A stretch of 64,000 nt of DNA from Castanea sativa (GCF_040712315.1 NC_134013.1:61293001-61357000); one strand, 5' to 3'; counted from the first letter of the stretch, positions 1-12,366 are shown. The notes: generated by a model from the sequence alone, not told the origin. Numbers and translations are program-made.

Positions 1-197
1 AGAATTTGATGTTGGCTTTGTTGCCTTTTAAACTATAATGTTATTCAATTTGTTTGATCAATATACTAATTTTTTTATATATAATTTTATCAGTTATACT
101 TGTATTTGTATATTAATTGATTGATTTTTTTGAGTATGCTCTTTAATTGTTGTTAGGTGGTATAACTTGAATAGTTGAGTGTGAAATTGTATCTTGA

Positions 198-322
198 TGT
201 CTTTTGTAGTTCTAGTATACAAATATATAATGTCTACATAAATGATGAAATGGATGATAATGTCTTTTGCAATTCTAATATACAAATATATGATGTCTAC
301 ATAAATGATGAAATGGATGATG
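198..322. repeat. Two-copy tandem repeat, 63-bp unit
   Basis: Two adjacent copies of about 63 bp (198-260 and 261-322) both start TGTCTTTTG and end with the same ATGATGAAATGGATGAT stretch; they differ at a few bases. No coding sense is visible. Confidence 0.8.
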
Positions 323-1624
323 ATGATTAGGAATTTAAGATGGTGGTTATAAAAACCTTAGAATGAGAATAATTAAATGTTCACTTCACCTTAATATTCA
401 TCTTGCTTTTGGATTTTATATTATAGTTATAGCTAGTTTCCATTTGCTAACTTATTTTGGATTTTAAACTTGGAACTTAGAACTTGAAAAATATTTTCCA
501 TATGTTTTAATAAATATTTTGGTATTTGATTGCTAATTAAACATTTATTGAACTTTTTAAATATATTGGGTCAAAACTTAAATATATTTATTTCATTAGT
601 ATAGACTTAGCGATGTATGACATGCAAATTACATCATATGATGCAAATCTTAGTTTTTTTATGGATTAATTTTATAATTTACGTGATTATTCAACATACA
701 AAGTCATTATCAATGTGTTTTCTTGCTTTAAATCTGAAAATATGTAGGATCTTACGATTCACGATCCGATTCTACGATTTACGATCACACCTACCTTCAA
801 CGATCCTGGGTAGGAGCCCGATTTTGACAACCTTGGTTCCTTGGGATTGGTTCAAGGTACAGATTTACACTTGTTCTTAGATTACAATGGTGTTACTTTC
901 TTTATTTTTTTCTTCGGATGTTTCATCCCTTCTTCACAGAGGCCTCTCTGCCTTATATAGTTACTCAGGTTACATCTTGGCCTTCCATTTGGGGGTCTAG
1001 GGTTCATTTCCCTTGATACTTGTCCCATTAGGGTTTTACTATAAGTTTCTACACCAAGTCGTGAGTTGTGATGACACTGTTCAGGAGTCATTCATTCATT
1101 AACACGGCCAGTTAAGTGGGTACAGAGTATTCAATGCGGAGGTGATGAATGATTTATCTGCACTATTTCTTTCTTGCTTGATGACAAACTTTCCTTCTTT
1201 TCCTCAATTTGTGTCCAACGATCTTTAGCACTGGACTTCGGCCATTCCGATGATGCGTTAGTATCCTCGGGGTCCTTGGGCATTCAAATTTCCTTGGGCT
1301 TGTGGTTGAGTTGTTGTATTTGCCCCAAGGATTCTTTGATAGTATTTTCCGATATGTGTTCTTCTAGCATTGATCTCTTCTCATTCATTCCTGTCCTCGG
1401 CTTCTCATCTTCCCACAAATAGAAAAAACAATTATTGATATTTTAAAGTTAATTAAAAAAAATTTAAAAAAAAACCCATACAACATCTTTAACAAAATCA
1501 AGACATGCACAAAAAATTCTAAAATTTTCAAGCATATGATCATATTCTTAAGACTTCTAATTTTAATTTATTTTTTATTTAAGTTTTAAGTTTTTAAATA
1601 ATTTTTTGAATATCTTATATTTAG
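323..1624. other. Gene-free region with LTR-like and MITE-end debris
   Basis: No supported gene. Around 745-835 there is a stretch rich in GATTCACGATC/GATTTACGATC motifs ending CGATTTTGACAACCTTGG, which looks like one end of a small DNA element whose other end was not found. From about 840 to 1425 the composition changes to mixed, GC-richer sequence with a TATATAG box near 954. This resembles a decayed LTR fragment, but no LTR ends, PBS or coding domain were found. Confidence 0.35.
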
Positions 1625-1633
1625 AATAATATT

Positions 1634-2101
1634 GGCGTAAATGCATTTTTAGTCCCTACATTTTGGCTTTTTTCCATTTTAGTCCCTACATTTTTATTTC
1701 ACCACTTTTAGTCCCTAAACCATTTAACACGTGTTATTTTCGTCATTTCCATCAGTCAACAAACGAAAATATTTGAGGTGGCTGACTAAGAAATTAAAAT
1801 ATTATTAAAAATCCACTGTTGTACTCATCACCCTATCCACATTAGATTATAATTTAAAATATTTATTTCTCAATTTTAACAAAAGAAAAAATATTAGTTA
1901 AAATTTAAAAAAAAAATAAGAACACACCAAAACATAAGAACAAGAACAGAAATCCAGATTTAATCACAAACACAGTTAGAGAATTTGTTTTTTACGACAT
2001 TTTTTATTTATTTTTCTTAGAAAACAAACACGAAAATAAACGCACACAATTTGAAGACCCCAAACCCACTCAGCTTAAACTCTCAAACTTGTGTAAATTC
2101 T

Positions 2102-2145
<44 letters not shown>

Positions 2146-3445
2146 ACACACACACACACACACACACACACAACAAACTTTCTTTTCCTCTCTCACCTCT
2201 CTCACTAAGCCAGATCTCACGTTGTCTACCTCACCCTCTCAAACCCAGACCTTAGGCAGTGGTGCCTAAGAGAGGAGGAAATGTTGCAACAAATCTGGCG
2301 ATGGGTTTGGTGGTTTCGGATCTAGTGTAGTTGTTTGTGTGGTGGTGGATCGGCTTGGGGTGATTTAGGATGGTGGTTTAGGGTGGGTGTGGCTATTTGT
2401 GCGGTGACGAATTGGCTTATGGTGGTTCTTGATGGCAGTCTAAGGTGGGTGTGGTTGTTTGTGTGGTAGTGGATTGGCTTGGGTTAGAATTTATAGGAAT
2501 GCAGATATGTGTTGCAAATCGTGTTTTGTATATGTAAATCGTGTAAGTGTTTTGTATATGTAAATGTGTATGTAACTGAGTCGGTTTAGATAAATTTTTT
2601 TATTTAGATTTGATTGGAGTTTGGTTTAGATGGAACGGACTTTGATGGTGCTGTCCAAATTTTTATTCTTTCATTTTCTTGGCAACCAAACAAAGACTGA
2701 AAAAAACTGAGAAATGATTTTGCTTGGGTTTGAGGATAAGGGCTTGGGAATTTATGATTTTTTTTTATAGTGTTTTTATGCTGAATTTTTTGGGTCTGTA
2801 TATTTAGTTTCTGGGTTTATGAATTTTATTTGCTGGAGGTTTCATTGTTGAGTGAAAGATGAGAAAATCTGGGTTTGAATTGTGATTTTGTATATCTGGG
2901 TTTTGTGGTTTGAGAAAAATCTGAGAAGATCTGCTACTGGGTTTGTGTTTGTGTTATTGCTAGAGATCGATTTGTGTTTGTGTTTGGTTGACAAGAAATG
3001 GCAAGAAAATGTAAGAAAATCTAGCACGTGTTCTTATGTTTAAAATTTGGGTTTGTGTTCTTTGGTGTTCTAGTTGAAGATGAACATAGGTTTTGATGTA
3101 TTTTTGGATTTTAATTTTGTTTTTTTCAATTTTAAATATATTAAAAACTTAAGAAGGTTAGAAATTTTTTTATTATTTTATCTGATGTGGCTTTTTATAT
3201 ATATAAATTACTGTCAAATAAAAGGGCGGAAACCCATGTGGCATGAGTGATGAGTGCACAATGACTTTTTTAATAATATTTTAATTCTTCCGTTAGCCAC
3301 CTTAGCTATTTTCATCTGTTGATTGACGGAAAAGACTAAAATAATACGAGTTAATTGGTTTATAGACTAAAAGTAGTGAAATGAAAATGTAGGGACCAAA
3401 ATAGAAATAAGGCCAAAATGTAGGGACTAAAAGTGCATTTATGCA
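1634..3445. mobile_element. Mutator-like TIR element (non-autonomous)
   Basis: The element starts GGCGTAAATGCATTTTTAG and ends with the reverse complement of GCATAAATGCACTTTTAG. The inverted repeat continues through AGTCCCTACATTTTGG and further inwards with AGTCCCTA motifs. Flanks are AATAATATT (1625-1633) and AATAATAAT (3446-3454), a 9-bp target duplication with 8 of 9 matching, as Mutator elements make. Length is 1812 bp with no transposase. The inside carries a (CT)n(CA)n microsatellite and G/T-rich sequence after 2270 with repeated GTGGTGG/GGCTTGGG stretches. I recognise no captured gene. Confidence 0.8.
2107..2172. repeat. Compound (CT)n(CA)n microsatellite
   Basis: About 17 CT units are followed, after a CACT joint, by about 13 CA units. 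It lies inside the Mutator-like element at 1634-3445. Confidence 0.95.
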
Positions 3446-3541
3446 AATAATAATTTAACTTCATTATTAATGATTTTTTTTTTACTTGTTTAAAAAATAT
3501 ATTCATAACAAAACTTAAATTATGAAGTAGCTTAATAATAA

Positions 3542-6462
3542 GGGGTAATTACACATAACCCACCTGTGGTTTGGGCGAAAATCATTTTGTCTACCTGTGG
3601 TTTGAAAAGTATCACTTAACCCACTTGTGATATGTTTCCATCAATCTTCGTAACCCACCTCAAGCCCAGCCGTTACAAAAACACCTCTTAACCCCAAAAC
3701 ACAACATAATGCGAATCTAAACACCCAAAACTCAAAAACTTTTTGAGAGAGAGACATGTGGTGAGATCAACGTGTTCTTCGTGGTTTTTATATCTCTTTT
3801 TCGGCCTGTCCCGGCCCGGTGGTTTCATCTCGTCACGGAGGTTCTGGCTCTTAATAAGTGGTTACAAATTTTCTCGCCATTAATGGGTTGTGGCTCTCCA
3901 TTTGGTGGTTTTGTGTCACCATTTGTGAGTTTTTTTGGTTTTTGCATTTGGGTTTGCTTTTTTTTTTTTTTTTTCTTTTTTTTGCAGAAATCACAGTTGC
4001 CAGTGGTTATTGGTGGATTTAGTTATGGGTTCACAATAGAGAGAAAAGAAAGATAGAGGTTTTGGGTTTTAGAGATTTTGGTTATGGGTTCACAATCTCA
4101 ATCTCAATCTCACCACAGCCATATCAAACACTTGGGCCTTGTTTTTTTTTTTTTTTTCATCACTCATCACTCCTCACTCAATTTTCGTCACTCGTCACTC
4201 ATCACTCATCACTTAAAATACCACAATTTCCTAATACCCACCTGTGTGGCAATTGTTTTCAATTCACATCACTCCATTATTTCTACTGTTTTGTGGGACC
4301 CACACACTGACCAAAGTCTCCCACACATTGACCAAATAAGGCTTTTCTACATCTTTCTTTGCCTTTCCTTTTTTTTTTTTTTCCCTTCGTCTTTTTCTGG
4401 AACCTTATGATCAATTTACAGAGAGATGCCCAGAGCACTACCAGAGAAGCAACAATCAATACCCATGTCATTTTATTCCCCTCAAAAATTTTCCAAGCGC
4501 AATGTTAATTGGACGTTGTGATCAAATTCAAAGAAATAATAACTTCTTCAACTTTCTTATTAGTGAGGACTTTTGTCAAACACCTCATGGGCATTGAGGA
4601 AACTCCGAGACGCCATCACAGGAATCATCCAAAGGTCACGATCAGCAGCCCAACAACAACAAGCACACCCACGTGCGACTCAACCACAACCACCACATCA
4701 TCAACGGTGATGGTGGTGGTGGTCTGATTGTGATGTCCCACCATGATTAGACGTTGTACATTACTCCCACATCGGCACAGCAGATCGGGGCCCACCGATC
4801 CAATGCTGGAGATGGTGACTCTGCTACTGTCTCCGCTGTAGAAGAAGCTCCCTCCCCTTCCACCTTCAGCCCTGTTTCTTGATTTTGTTTTTTATGGGTC
4901 TGAGATGAGAAAAACGAAAAGGAAGAAAAAAAAAAAGAAAAAGAAAGAACAAACTGAGATGAGAAAGGAAGAAAAAAGACAAAAAAAAGAAAGAACAAAC
5001 TGAGATGAGAAAGGCGAAAAGGAAGAAAAAAAGAAAGAAAGAATGAACTAAAGAACAGAGAAAGAAGAAAGAAAAGTGGAGAAGAAAAAAAAAGAAAAAA
5101 GGAGAGTGAGTCAAAAGTTGCGGCTAGTGGGTCCCTCAGTGTGTATTTAATTATGAAAATGCCATTGAAAAATGAATTTTGGAAACTAAAAACACCTAAA
5201 ATGTGTTTACTTAAAAATTAGAGAATTGAATGATAGAAACAAAAACAAGAAACAAATCCAAACAGACTTTTTTGTGGGACCCACATATTTTGAGTTATGG
5301 GTGATGGAAACGGAGTTATGAGTTATAGAAACAGCAAATCCAAACACCTCATTGGCTTCTCTAAATTCTTCTCCAAATTGTCCTTGTAAGTTGGTAAACT
5401 TTTTTTTTTCTTTTGAGGTTTAACACATACCCATTATTCAATTTTCTCTCTCTGTTTGGTTTCCAAGAAAATAAAAAGGGAAAAAATATTGGGTATTGTA
5501 GTTTGTGCTGTTTGGCTTTATATTGCTATGTAAAGGTTGAAAGTTTTGATTTGTTTTCGATTGGGAAGGAGAAAGAAATTCTGGGTTTTGTGATTTATGT
5601 TGTTGAGGTTCTTGTAAAGATGAGATACTTATTGAAAGTTGAGCCAAATGGGCGTTTAAGACTAAGATTGAAGAGTTTGATTTATTTTATAGTTATATGG
5701 TTGCTGAGAAAATTTGAGAGAACTTGGAAATGTGAAAAAAAAAATTCCAGGTTTAATGATTTATGTTACCTAAATTTAGAAGCTTGCCTCTATTATGCTA
5801 AAGTTAAAAATAAGAAAAAAAAAATTTGGCGTAAAATTTATTTTATGCTTCTGTTTGGTTGCTAAGAAAACTGGGTATATTCTTCATGTTCAAGATTTAT
5901 TTGAATTAAGAGAGAGATTAATACCACTTTTTGATCTTGTTTCTCTTGCATTTTTGTGCTATTTTTTGTTTTGGGAGGAGAGAGACATAAAATTTGAGCA
6001 AAAATATCTATTTGCCCATGAAAAATTCCAGGTTTAATGATTTATGTTACCTGAATTTAGAAGCTTGCCTCTATTATGCTAAAGTTAATATAAAAATTTT
6101 TGTTTTTTTTTGGCGTAAAATTTATTTTCTGCTTCTGTTTGGTTGCTAAGAAAACTGGGTATGTTCTTCATGTTCAAGATTTATTTGAATTGAGAGAGAC
6201 TAATACCACTTTTTGATCTTGTTTCTCTTTCATTTTTGTGCTATTTTTTGTTTTGGGAGGAGAGAGACATAAAATTTGAGCAAAAATATATATTTACCCA
6301 TGATTTTAACAGAGGTTGGTTACAGAAAACAAACAGAAAATACCACATGTAGGTTAAGTGATACTTTTCAAACTATGAGTAGGCAAAGTGATTTTCGCCC
6401 AAACTACGGGTGGACAAAGTGATTTTCGTCCAAACCACAGGTAGATTTAGTGTAATTACCCC
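3542..6462. mobile_element. Mutator-like TIR element, 2.9 kb, no transposase
   Basis: The left end GGGGTAATTACAC and right end GTGTAATTACCCC are perfect inverted repeats. The homology continues inwards as imperfect, internally repeated motifs (CCACCTGTGGTTTGG / CCAAACCACAGGTAG, GCGAAAATCA / TGATTTTCGCC). Flanks are TAATAATAA (3533-3541) and TAATAACAA (6463-6471), 8 of 9 matching. There is no transposase reading frame. The inside has a purine-rich block (about 4905-5110), a CT/T-rich part (about 3960-4390) and a 281-bp tandem duplication (5742-6302). It begins only 97 bp after the previous Mutator-like element. Short open frames inside are low complexity and I do not call them genes. Confidence 0.82.
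5742..6302. repeat. Two-copy tandem duplication, about 281 bp
   Basis: Copy 1 (5742-6022) and copy 2 (6023-6302) share TTTAATGATTTATGTTACCT, AGAAGCTTGCCTCTATTATG, TTTGGTTGCTAAGAAAACTG and GGAGGAGAGAGACATAAAAT in the same order, with few differences. The duplication lies entirely inside the Mutator-like element at 3542-6462 and stops just before its right terminal repeat. Confidence 0.92.
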
Positions 6463-6471
6463 TAATAACAA

Positions 6472-7725
6472 TGATTATACTAATCCTAGTACTATGCTCA
6501 AAAAATAAATTGAAATCAAACACGAAAAAACCAATTATAATTCATATTTACATTATATATTTTTTATATTAATCAAGTATATTTTAATAAAACAAATATT
6601 TGTTTTTCTTATAAATTTCTGCATCCGTAGCTGGTTTTTGAACTTTGAGCCACAATGAAAGGGAAGTATAATTTTCTGAAGAAATAGGAATAATACTCGT
6701 ACCTAAAAATAGATAACAACACAGCACACTCTAAAATCAAATCCCAGAAAGCAAAAATAGCAACAAAGTAAAAAGTACCAAATGACAATAATAGCAACAA
6801 AGTATTGTCTATTTGTTTCGGCTCGGCTGGCTACTGAAATTTTGATAGCGAGCCATTAGATTAGAGTTGTTGTGTCGTCATTCATTCGACATATCAATTT
6901 TGATGATGCGTAATGATAAATGTTTAGAGGTAGATAAGTCTTTCTTTGGATAGCGTGGACTTTTTGGTTCTCAAGTAAACGTTATATCCTTTTCTTCTTA
7001 GTTTGGTTTTTTTTTTTTTTTTTACATGTGCCTTTTTGTCTTCATGTTTTGTAATATATATATACCTTATGTTCCAACAAGGCAGCAACCATATAGTATA
7101 AGTCATATTCTGCTCAATTATACCTTTTTCTTTTTTCCATTTCATATATTTAACATTAAAGTTGGTAGAGATTTGTTAATTTTCCCTTCACTTTTTTCTG
7201 GTTGGGTGAAGATACGGTACTTTCCACAATTAAATAATCCCCAAAAACAAAGACATGTTTTTTGTTTTGTTTTTTTTTCCAAATAAAGTTTCAAAATCTT
7301 TATGATAAAATAATATAAAAACTCTCTGGTAATCATGGTACAGTTTTACCTGAATTTGGATTTTTTTTTTTGGGTTGGATAGATTTGGAACATTAGTATG
7401 CGTTTAGATGCAACAATTTTGCCTTTTATTTATTTATTATATTTTTGGTAAATAAGAGTAACTTATTAAGATGAAAAAAACAAAAGTGGGACCAAGGAAT
7501 GTTGTCAACATCTAGTCATCAACAAGGATCCAAAGTGGGATAGAGTTGATAGATCCATAAGCCAAACAAACAGAAGCCCATTGAACAAAATTATGGGTCA
7601 GCCCAGTAAGGGGTCCGAGAAAATAAGAGAAAATTACATTCTCAAATAATGAGGCTAAAGAAAGTGCATAGATGATGATAAAATGGCACTACCTCTTTGG
7701 GAGAGTAGCTGAGTTATTGAGAGAC
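6472..7725. other. AT-rich intergenic stretch
   Basis: I see no gene, RNA or clear transposon ends. There are poly-T runs near 7008-7023 and scattered short open frames of low complexity. Confidence 0.5.
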
Positions 7726-7728
7726 TTA

Positions 7729-8009
7729 GGCCATGTTTGGTTTGCCTATTTTCATCAGTCAATTCTCGTTTTTCATCACTCAATTCCCAAATTTCATGGG
7801 CCTCATCTCAAGCATGCTGGTTTGGGTTGGTTTTTGTTCTCAATTTCTATAATTAATTACTCAAAAAAACTGAGTTAGAGTTGTGGAAATTGAGAAAAAT
7901 ATTTTGAAGTTTCCAACTTGATGAGAACTAAGTTAAGTGGTATTTTTGTAAAAAACTACACTCAAGTGGGATCTAACACCTATTGACAAAAATTTAAGAC
8001 CACACGATT

Positions 8010-8045
<36 letters not shown>

Positions 8046-8620
8046 ATAAAAAGAAAGAAGATCAGACTTCAGCAGTGATGGCGGAGGCCTAATAACTAAA
8101 TTAGAGCTCCAATTTGGGTTGTGATTTGAGTTTAGACCGGATTGAAATGTGCTTTATGGGCTTGAAATTTGATGTTTGGAGTTTAGGGGTTTTGTGGGGG
8201 CAATTTGGTGTGGTTTTGAAGGTGGTGGTGGTGTAGGTGGATCTATTATAGTGGATGTATTCGATTTGTTATGATTTGAGTGGTGGTGGATGGAAAACAA
8301 TGGCGGATACACAGAGTGGTAGTCGTGTGATGCCAATGGTGGTGTTGGGTTCTGGTTGGCAATTGACTTGGATTTCTTTGTGATGGAGTGGTTTTGGGTT
8401 CTCTGTGTTAGCAGTGTAGAACTAACATTCTGGGTTAAGAGAAAGGGAGAGAGCCCAATTGAATGTGTGGGCTTTGCCATTTTTAGTTATAGTTGAGTTT
8501 TTAAGCTGAAAACTAAAGCCAATATTTGAGCCAAACACACTATTGAGTGAGTAGAAAAATAGAGAATATGATACAATGTATGGGTTAGAGTTTTAACTAA
8601 TGCTAAAACCAAACATCACC
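7729..8620. mobile_element. PIF/Harbinger-like non-autonomous element
   Basis: The left end GGCCATGTTTGGTTTG and the right end, in reverse complement GGTGATGTTTGGTTTT, form an imperfect inverted repeat. Both sides are flanked by TTA (7726-7728 and 8621-8623), the 3-bp duplication usual for Harbinger elements. Length is 892 bp. A (CT)n run lies at about 8011-8041. There is no transposase. Confidence 0.65.
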
Positions 8621-8623
8621 TTA

Positions 8624-9638
8624 ATCACTACTTTTGCATTTCCTTTTAAAGTTTAGGGGTATTTATATATTTTACTCTAGAGTATTTTTGGCCCTGTTTG
8701 GTACATGTATTTAAACAACAGTTTTCAATATTTAAACATTGAAAATTGTTGTTCAAATAAAAAACAACCTGTATGGTAAGGTGCTTATTTTTTTTTTTAA
8801 GTGGTGTTTGAGTTATGTTGTTCAAAATATATTATTCAAACACTGAATTTAGAAAGCTTCTTGATGATGCGAAGAAAATCAGTAGGCTGGATGCTTCGGA
8901 CTTGACAGGACTGCTTGCTCTTTTGATGGTCTGGAAAAGAAAGAAAAGCGATCAAATGTGATCGAGGTTGCCGGCCAAGAACCCTCCGATGGCAAAGTTA
9001 GTTTTTTCTCTATATTTTCGGAGTTCCAACTTTTTGGGAAATATAAAGCGTACCTTTTCCTGGTCTGAATGGGTGTTTATATAGTGTCCTAGGAACAATT
9101 ATTGGGCTTGTAACCTCCCCTGGATTTGATGAGGTGCAAGGGTTCAAGGATAACTTCCACAACCGTTTAGGAGTTATATTTTCTCAGATAACGGTCACTG
9201 GAAGTTATGCGTATGTTACGGAGTAGTGACATGTACTCAGGAATTCTGAAGTGTAAAGGGCTCGTCCAGGGGTCCTCTTGTTGTATATACCTTACTTCTA
9301 AAGGAGGTTGTTCCTCTTATGGATGAACCCCTTCAAGACGGGGTTAATAACTTTCCTAGGACGAGTAGATGCGGTTGTGTTTTTGTCTATGGACGACCAT
9401 GGACGTTAGCCTCATCCTAGTGCTTTCTTTTGGACGACTGCTGTTGTGGATGACCATGGACGGTTTGGAGTACTTTATTTTTCTTCATTCCTCATCACTT
9501 CTCATACCATTTTTTAAGACACAAACAATGTTGATCAGTGGCACAGTTGTAAATACTTTGAAATACATGGGTCCCACTTTGACAGGACTACACCTCAATG
9601 ACTCTTCTCCCCCACGCCATATGTCCCCTCTGTATTTA

Positions 9639-9669
<31 letters not shown>

Positions 9670-10363
9670 TACCCTCTCCATCCTTCACGCCAAAGCTCTT
9701 TTATATCCTCTCCCTCTTGCATAACGGCAACCCCACACCCACATCCCACATCCCACATCCCATCATCATAGATTAACTGATCCCATCATTAATCCCGCCC
9801 ACCCAATCCCTCTTTACTCCTGCCCAATGCCCACCTAAAAGCTCTCATAAATCCTTCAATCAAACTTACAAAACCCTAAAATCACCCTATTCATCCCAAA
9901 TCTGTACAACTTGCTCTCTCTCCTCAACCACCGCATTTAACTCACCCAGTCCATACACACTTTCATCACTGTTTTTGCCAAAAAAATTTCAAACTAGGTA
10001 CAAATTTTATCTCAAATCAAATTAAGTTCCATTAGCACAGCTTCTCAACCATTAGCACGGGTATATTTTGGACTGCTTAGACACAACATCTTCCTCCACA
10101 GCATTTTTGCCCTATTCATCCTCCCCCAAATAAGTTCCTTCACCTACGGTAAGTGTTGAATTTTGCTCTTGAGTTTGTTCTTATTTGCTGTTGAACAATC
10201 CTTCACCTACGGTATTCATATTTGTTCACATTTGCTATTCATTTTTGCTCTTGAATTTTGGACATGATTTTCCTCCATGCCCATCTAACTAAAGCTAAGT
10301 ATGGTTTGGAAAATGGACTTTTTGAATCACAATATGGTTTCGGAAAATAGACTATTCTTCTTA
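8624..10363. other. Gene-free region with probable LTR fragment
   Basis: About 8694-8850 starts like a DNA element end (GGCCCTGTTTGGTACATG) but no partner end was found. From about 8853 to 9470 the sequence is GC-richer and mixed (for example GCCGGCCAAGAACCCTCC, GTTTATATAGTGTCCTAGG). It resembles the LTR of a Ty3/gypsy element in reverse orientation, but this is pattern memory only. A (CT)n run is at about 9641-9665. The remainder (9670-10360) is C-rich on the + strand; I see no convincing gene. Confidence 0.4.
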
Positions 10364-10383
10364 TTCAATTAAGGGGAAATTAC

Positions 10384-10533
10384 CATGGTTTTAAAAACCA
10401 AACCGGTCATCGAACCGTTTTTTTCAAAATTTCCGGTTCAACCCCGGTTTTTGACCGATTTTTGGGCTTTTAACCGGACCGGACTGCACTAGTTTTCCCG
10501 GTTGAACCGATCGAACCAGTTTTTAAAACAATG
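10384..10533. mobile_element. hAT-like MITE nested in the Pack-MULE left repeat
   Basis: 150 bp. The left end CATGGTTTTAAAAACC and the right end, in reverse complement CATTGTTTTAAAAACT, form the inverted repeat, and much of the inside is a fold-back of ACCGGTT-type motifs. It splits the Pack-MULE left repeat GGGGAAATTAC / ACTTTACC, which is continuous in the right repeat. The flanks GAAATTAC (10376-10383) and AAAATTAC (10534-10541) match at 7 of 8, the length hAT elements duplicate. Confidence 0.8.
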
Positions 10534-10847
10534 AAAATTACACTTTACCACCCTAAATTATGTACCAGGTTACAATTTATATCTTAAACTATTCGAATGC
10601 ACACTTTGCAGCCTAAATTTTCACACTTTGCACCCCAGTATTACTTTTGTTGTTATGTTTGACAAAATGCTCCTGCACATAACAAGCACAGGCACTTTGC
10701 TTAGGTGGAACAAACTTAAAAGACTAAAACACCCTTCTTCAAAAAACAAAACCCAATTTCTTTTTTACACATCTCTCTCCTTGTCTCTCGTGCGTGCAAC
10801 CTCTTCCCCAAATTCAGAATTTTAAAAACCCTAAATCCCACTAAAGA

Positions 10848-11448
10848 AAGTGACAGATCATGTTGCGAAACTAAAGCACCTTCATTCTTTGAAGTTGACA
10901 TCAGGCAATGTAAATGCAATGCATCACGGGCATCTGTGGTTGGAGCCTTTGTCAAGCCTTGAAAACCTCTCCCTCCTACACTTTCATGGAGTAATATCTG
11001 ATTCAAGGGTCATCATAAATACTACTGGACTCCCAAAAAACTTGTCTCACCTTAAGTTGACAAGATCCAGATTTTCAGATGATCTAATGCCAGTGTTAGA
11101 GAAGCTTCACAACCTTAGATGACTCTTTCTCAGCTTTGGTTCTTATATAGGGCGGAGCATGGTTTGCTCCGAAGGAGGCTTTCCCCAACTTCTTTATTTG
11201 AAATTTGAGTAGTTAGAATTACAAGAGTGGAATACAGAGGAGCAAGCAATGCCAAGGCTCACGGAGTTTGAGTTTACAAAATGCTGGAATTTGGAAGTTC
11301 CCATTGGGTTAGAGAATTTAAAGACTCTCTACCAATTGAAGTTCACAAATATGGCTTCTACATTCATAACACCAATTGAGAAAACCAAAGCCCAAAATTG
11401 TGTGATCATTAATATTCAAGGATCGGTGAAAATGAAATTCATCCATTG
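10848..11448 (+). pseudogene. Captured NLR (CC-NBS-LRR type) leucine-rich-repeat fragment
   Basis: One continuous frame reads as leucine-rich repeats of a plant NLR immune receptor, with units such as KLKHLHSLKL, SLENLSLLHF and LPKNLSHLKL, then LSFGSYIG, EGGFPQLLYL, AMPRLTEFEF and LENLKTLYQL. These resemble the C-terminal LRR part of RPP8/RPP13/RPM1-type proteins (family resemblance from memory). The frame has two stops, TGA at 11120-11122 and TAG at 11210-11212, in the same phase, so the fragment decayed by substitution and not by frameshift. No NB-ARC or coiled-coil part is present. It fills the inside of a Mutator-like element and has no start of its own, so it is not a working receptor. 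Confidence 0.85.
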
Positions 11449-11770
11449 AAGAACTTGGAAAAAAAAAAAATTTGGGGAAGAGGCTGCATGCACGAGAGAT
11501 AGGAAGAGATATGTGAAAAAAATTGGGTTTTGTATTAATTGATTTTGAAGAAGGGTGTTTCGGTTTTTTAAGTTTGTTCCACCTAAGCAAGATGCATATG
11601 CTTGTCCTGTGTAGTATCATTCCATTAAAAATAATAACAAAAATAACACCAGGGTGCAAAGTGTGATAGTTTAGAGTGCAAAGTGTATATTCAAATTGTT
11701 TAGGAATGCAAAGTGTAACCTGGTGCATAATTTATGGTGGTAATTAAAGTGTAATTTCCCCTTTAATTAA

Positions 11771-12304
11771 CACCATGATCATCTATGTGACAATTTTGAT
11801 AGGAATGAACGTTTAGATTATTAAAATAGAGATGTTTATTCCACATTAATTGTATGTGTTTAGTGCCTACTGATTATAACTCCAATTTACAACTATAAAT
11901 GTTAGACTCTTTTGTAGTTGCACTCTAATTATATAATATATTATAAACTCTGTTTAAAATACTAATATATATATATAAAGTAGTTTCTCATTTTTATCAT
12001 TGATGCTAAGACACAAAGTTTTTCACAATTATTAACTTAGCAAATTATGATCAAAGTAACACTATTTTTACTAAAACTAATTCCAAAAGACCATCTTAAC
12101 AATTGTAAAAAAGATTAAAAAAAAAATTGTTTCTTTAAATCCAAGTAGGAAAAACTATATTTAACACGAATGAAGCTACTGTTGATACATGCTGAAATGG
12201 GTGTTAAGTTACTGCTAAACCAAAGTGGGATGTTTTATACTTTTAGTATTACTTTTAAGTAAAGTTTATAGTGCCCATTTGTATTACAATATATTCGTTC
12301 TCTC

Positions 12305-12307
<3 letters not shown>
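11771..12307. other. AT-rich upstream region of CCB1
   Basis: No gene or clear transposon ends are visible. It lies between the Pack-MULE and the TA microsatellite and probably contains distal promoter sequence. Confidence 0.4.

Positions 12308-12363
<56 letters not shown>
12308..12363. repeat. (TA)n microsatellite in the CCB1 promoter
   Basis: About 28 uninterrupted TA units end 103 bp before the CCB1 start codon. A run of this length is likely to vary between individuals and lies where TATA-type promoter sequence would be expected. Confidence 0.95.

Positions 12364-12366
<3 letters not shown>

Larger units (their letters stand above)
10373..11761. mobile_element. Pack-MULE: Mutator-like element carrying an NLR gene fragment
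   Basis: The terminal inverted repeats are long, roughly 300 bp once a nested insertion is removed. They start GGGGAAATTAC and share, in inverted order, ACCAGGTTACA, ACACTTTGCA, TAGGTGGAACAAACTTAAAA and CACCCTTCTTCAAAA. Flanks are TTCAATTAA (10364-10372) and TTTAATTAA (11762-11770), 8 of 9 matching, as expected for Mutator. The non-repeat inside (about 10845-11445) is a piece of a plant NLR leucine-rich-repeat gene (separate entry). The left repeat is interrupted by a small hAT-like MITE. There is no transposase, so it would depend on another element for movement. Confidence 0.88.

Noticed and set aside
2051..2269. 72-aa open frame with Ser-Leu and His-Thr repeats
   Set aside because: It is the translation of the CT and CA microsatellites.
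3772..5114. Several open frames of 80-110 aa inside the element at 3542-6462
   Set aside because: Composition is driven by poly-T and poly-purine runs (Phe- and Ser-rich products); no family or splice structure was recognised.
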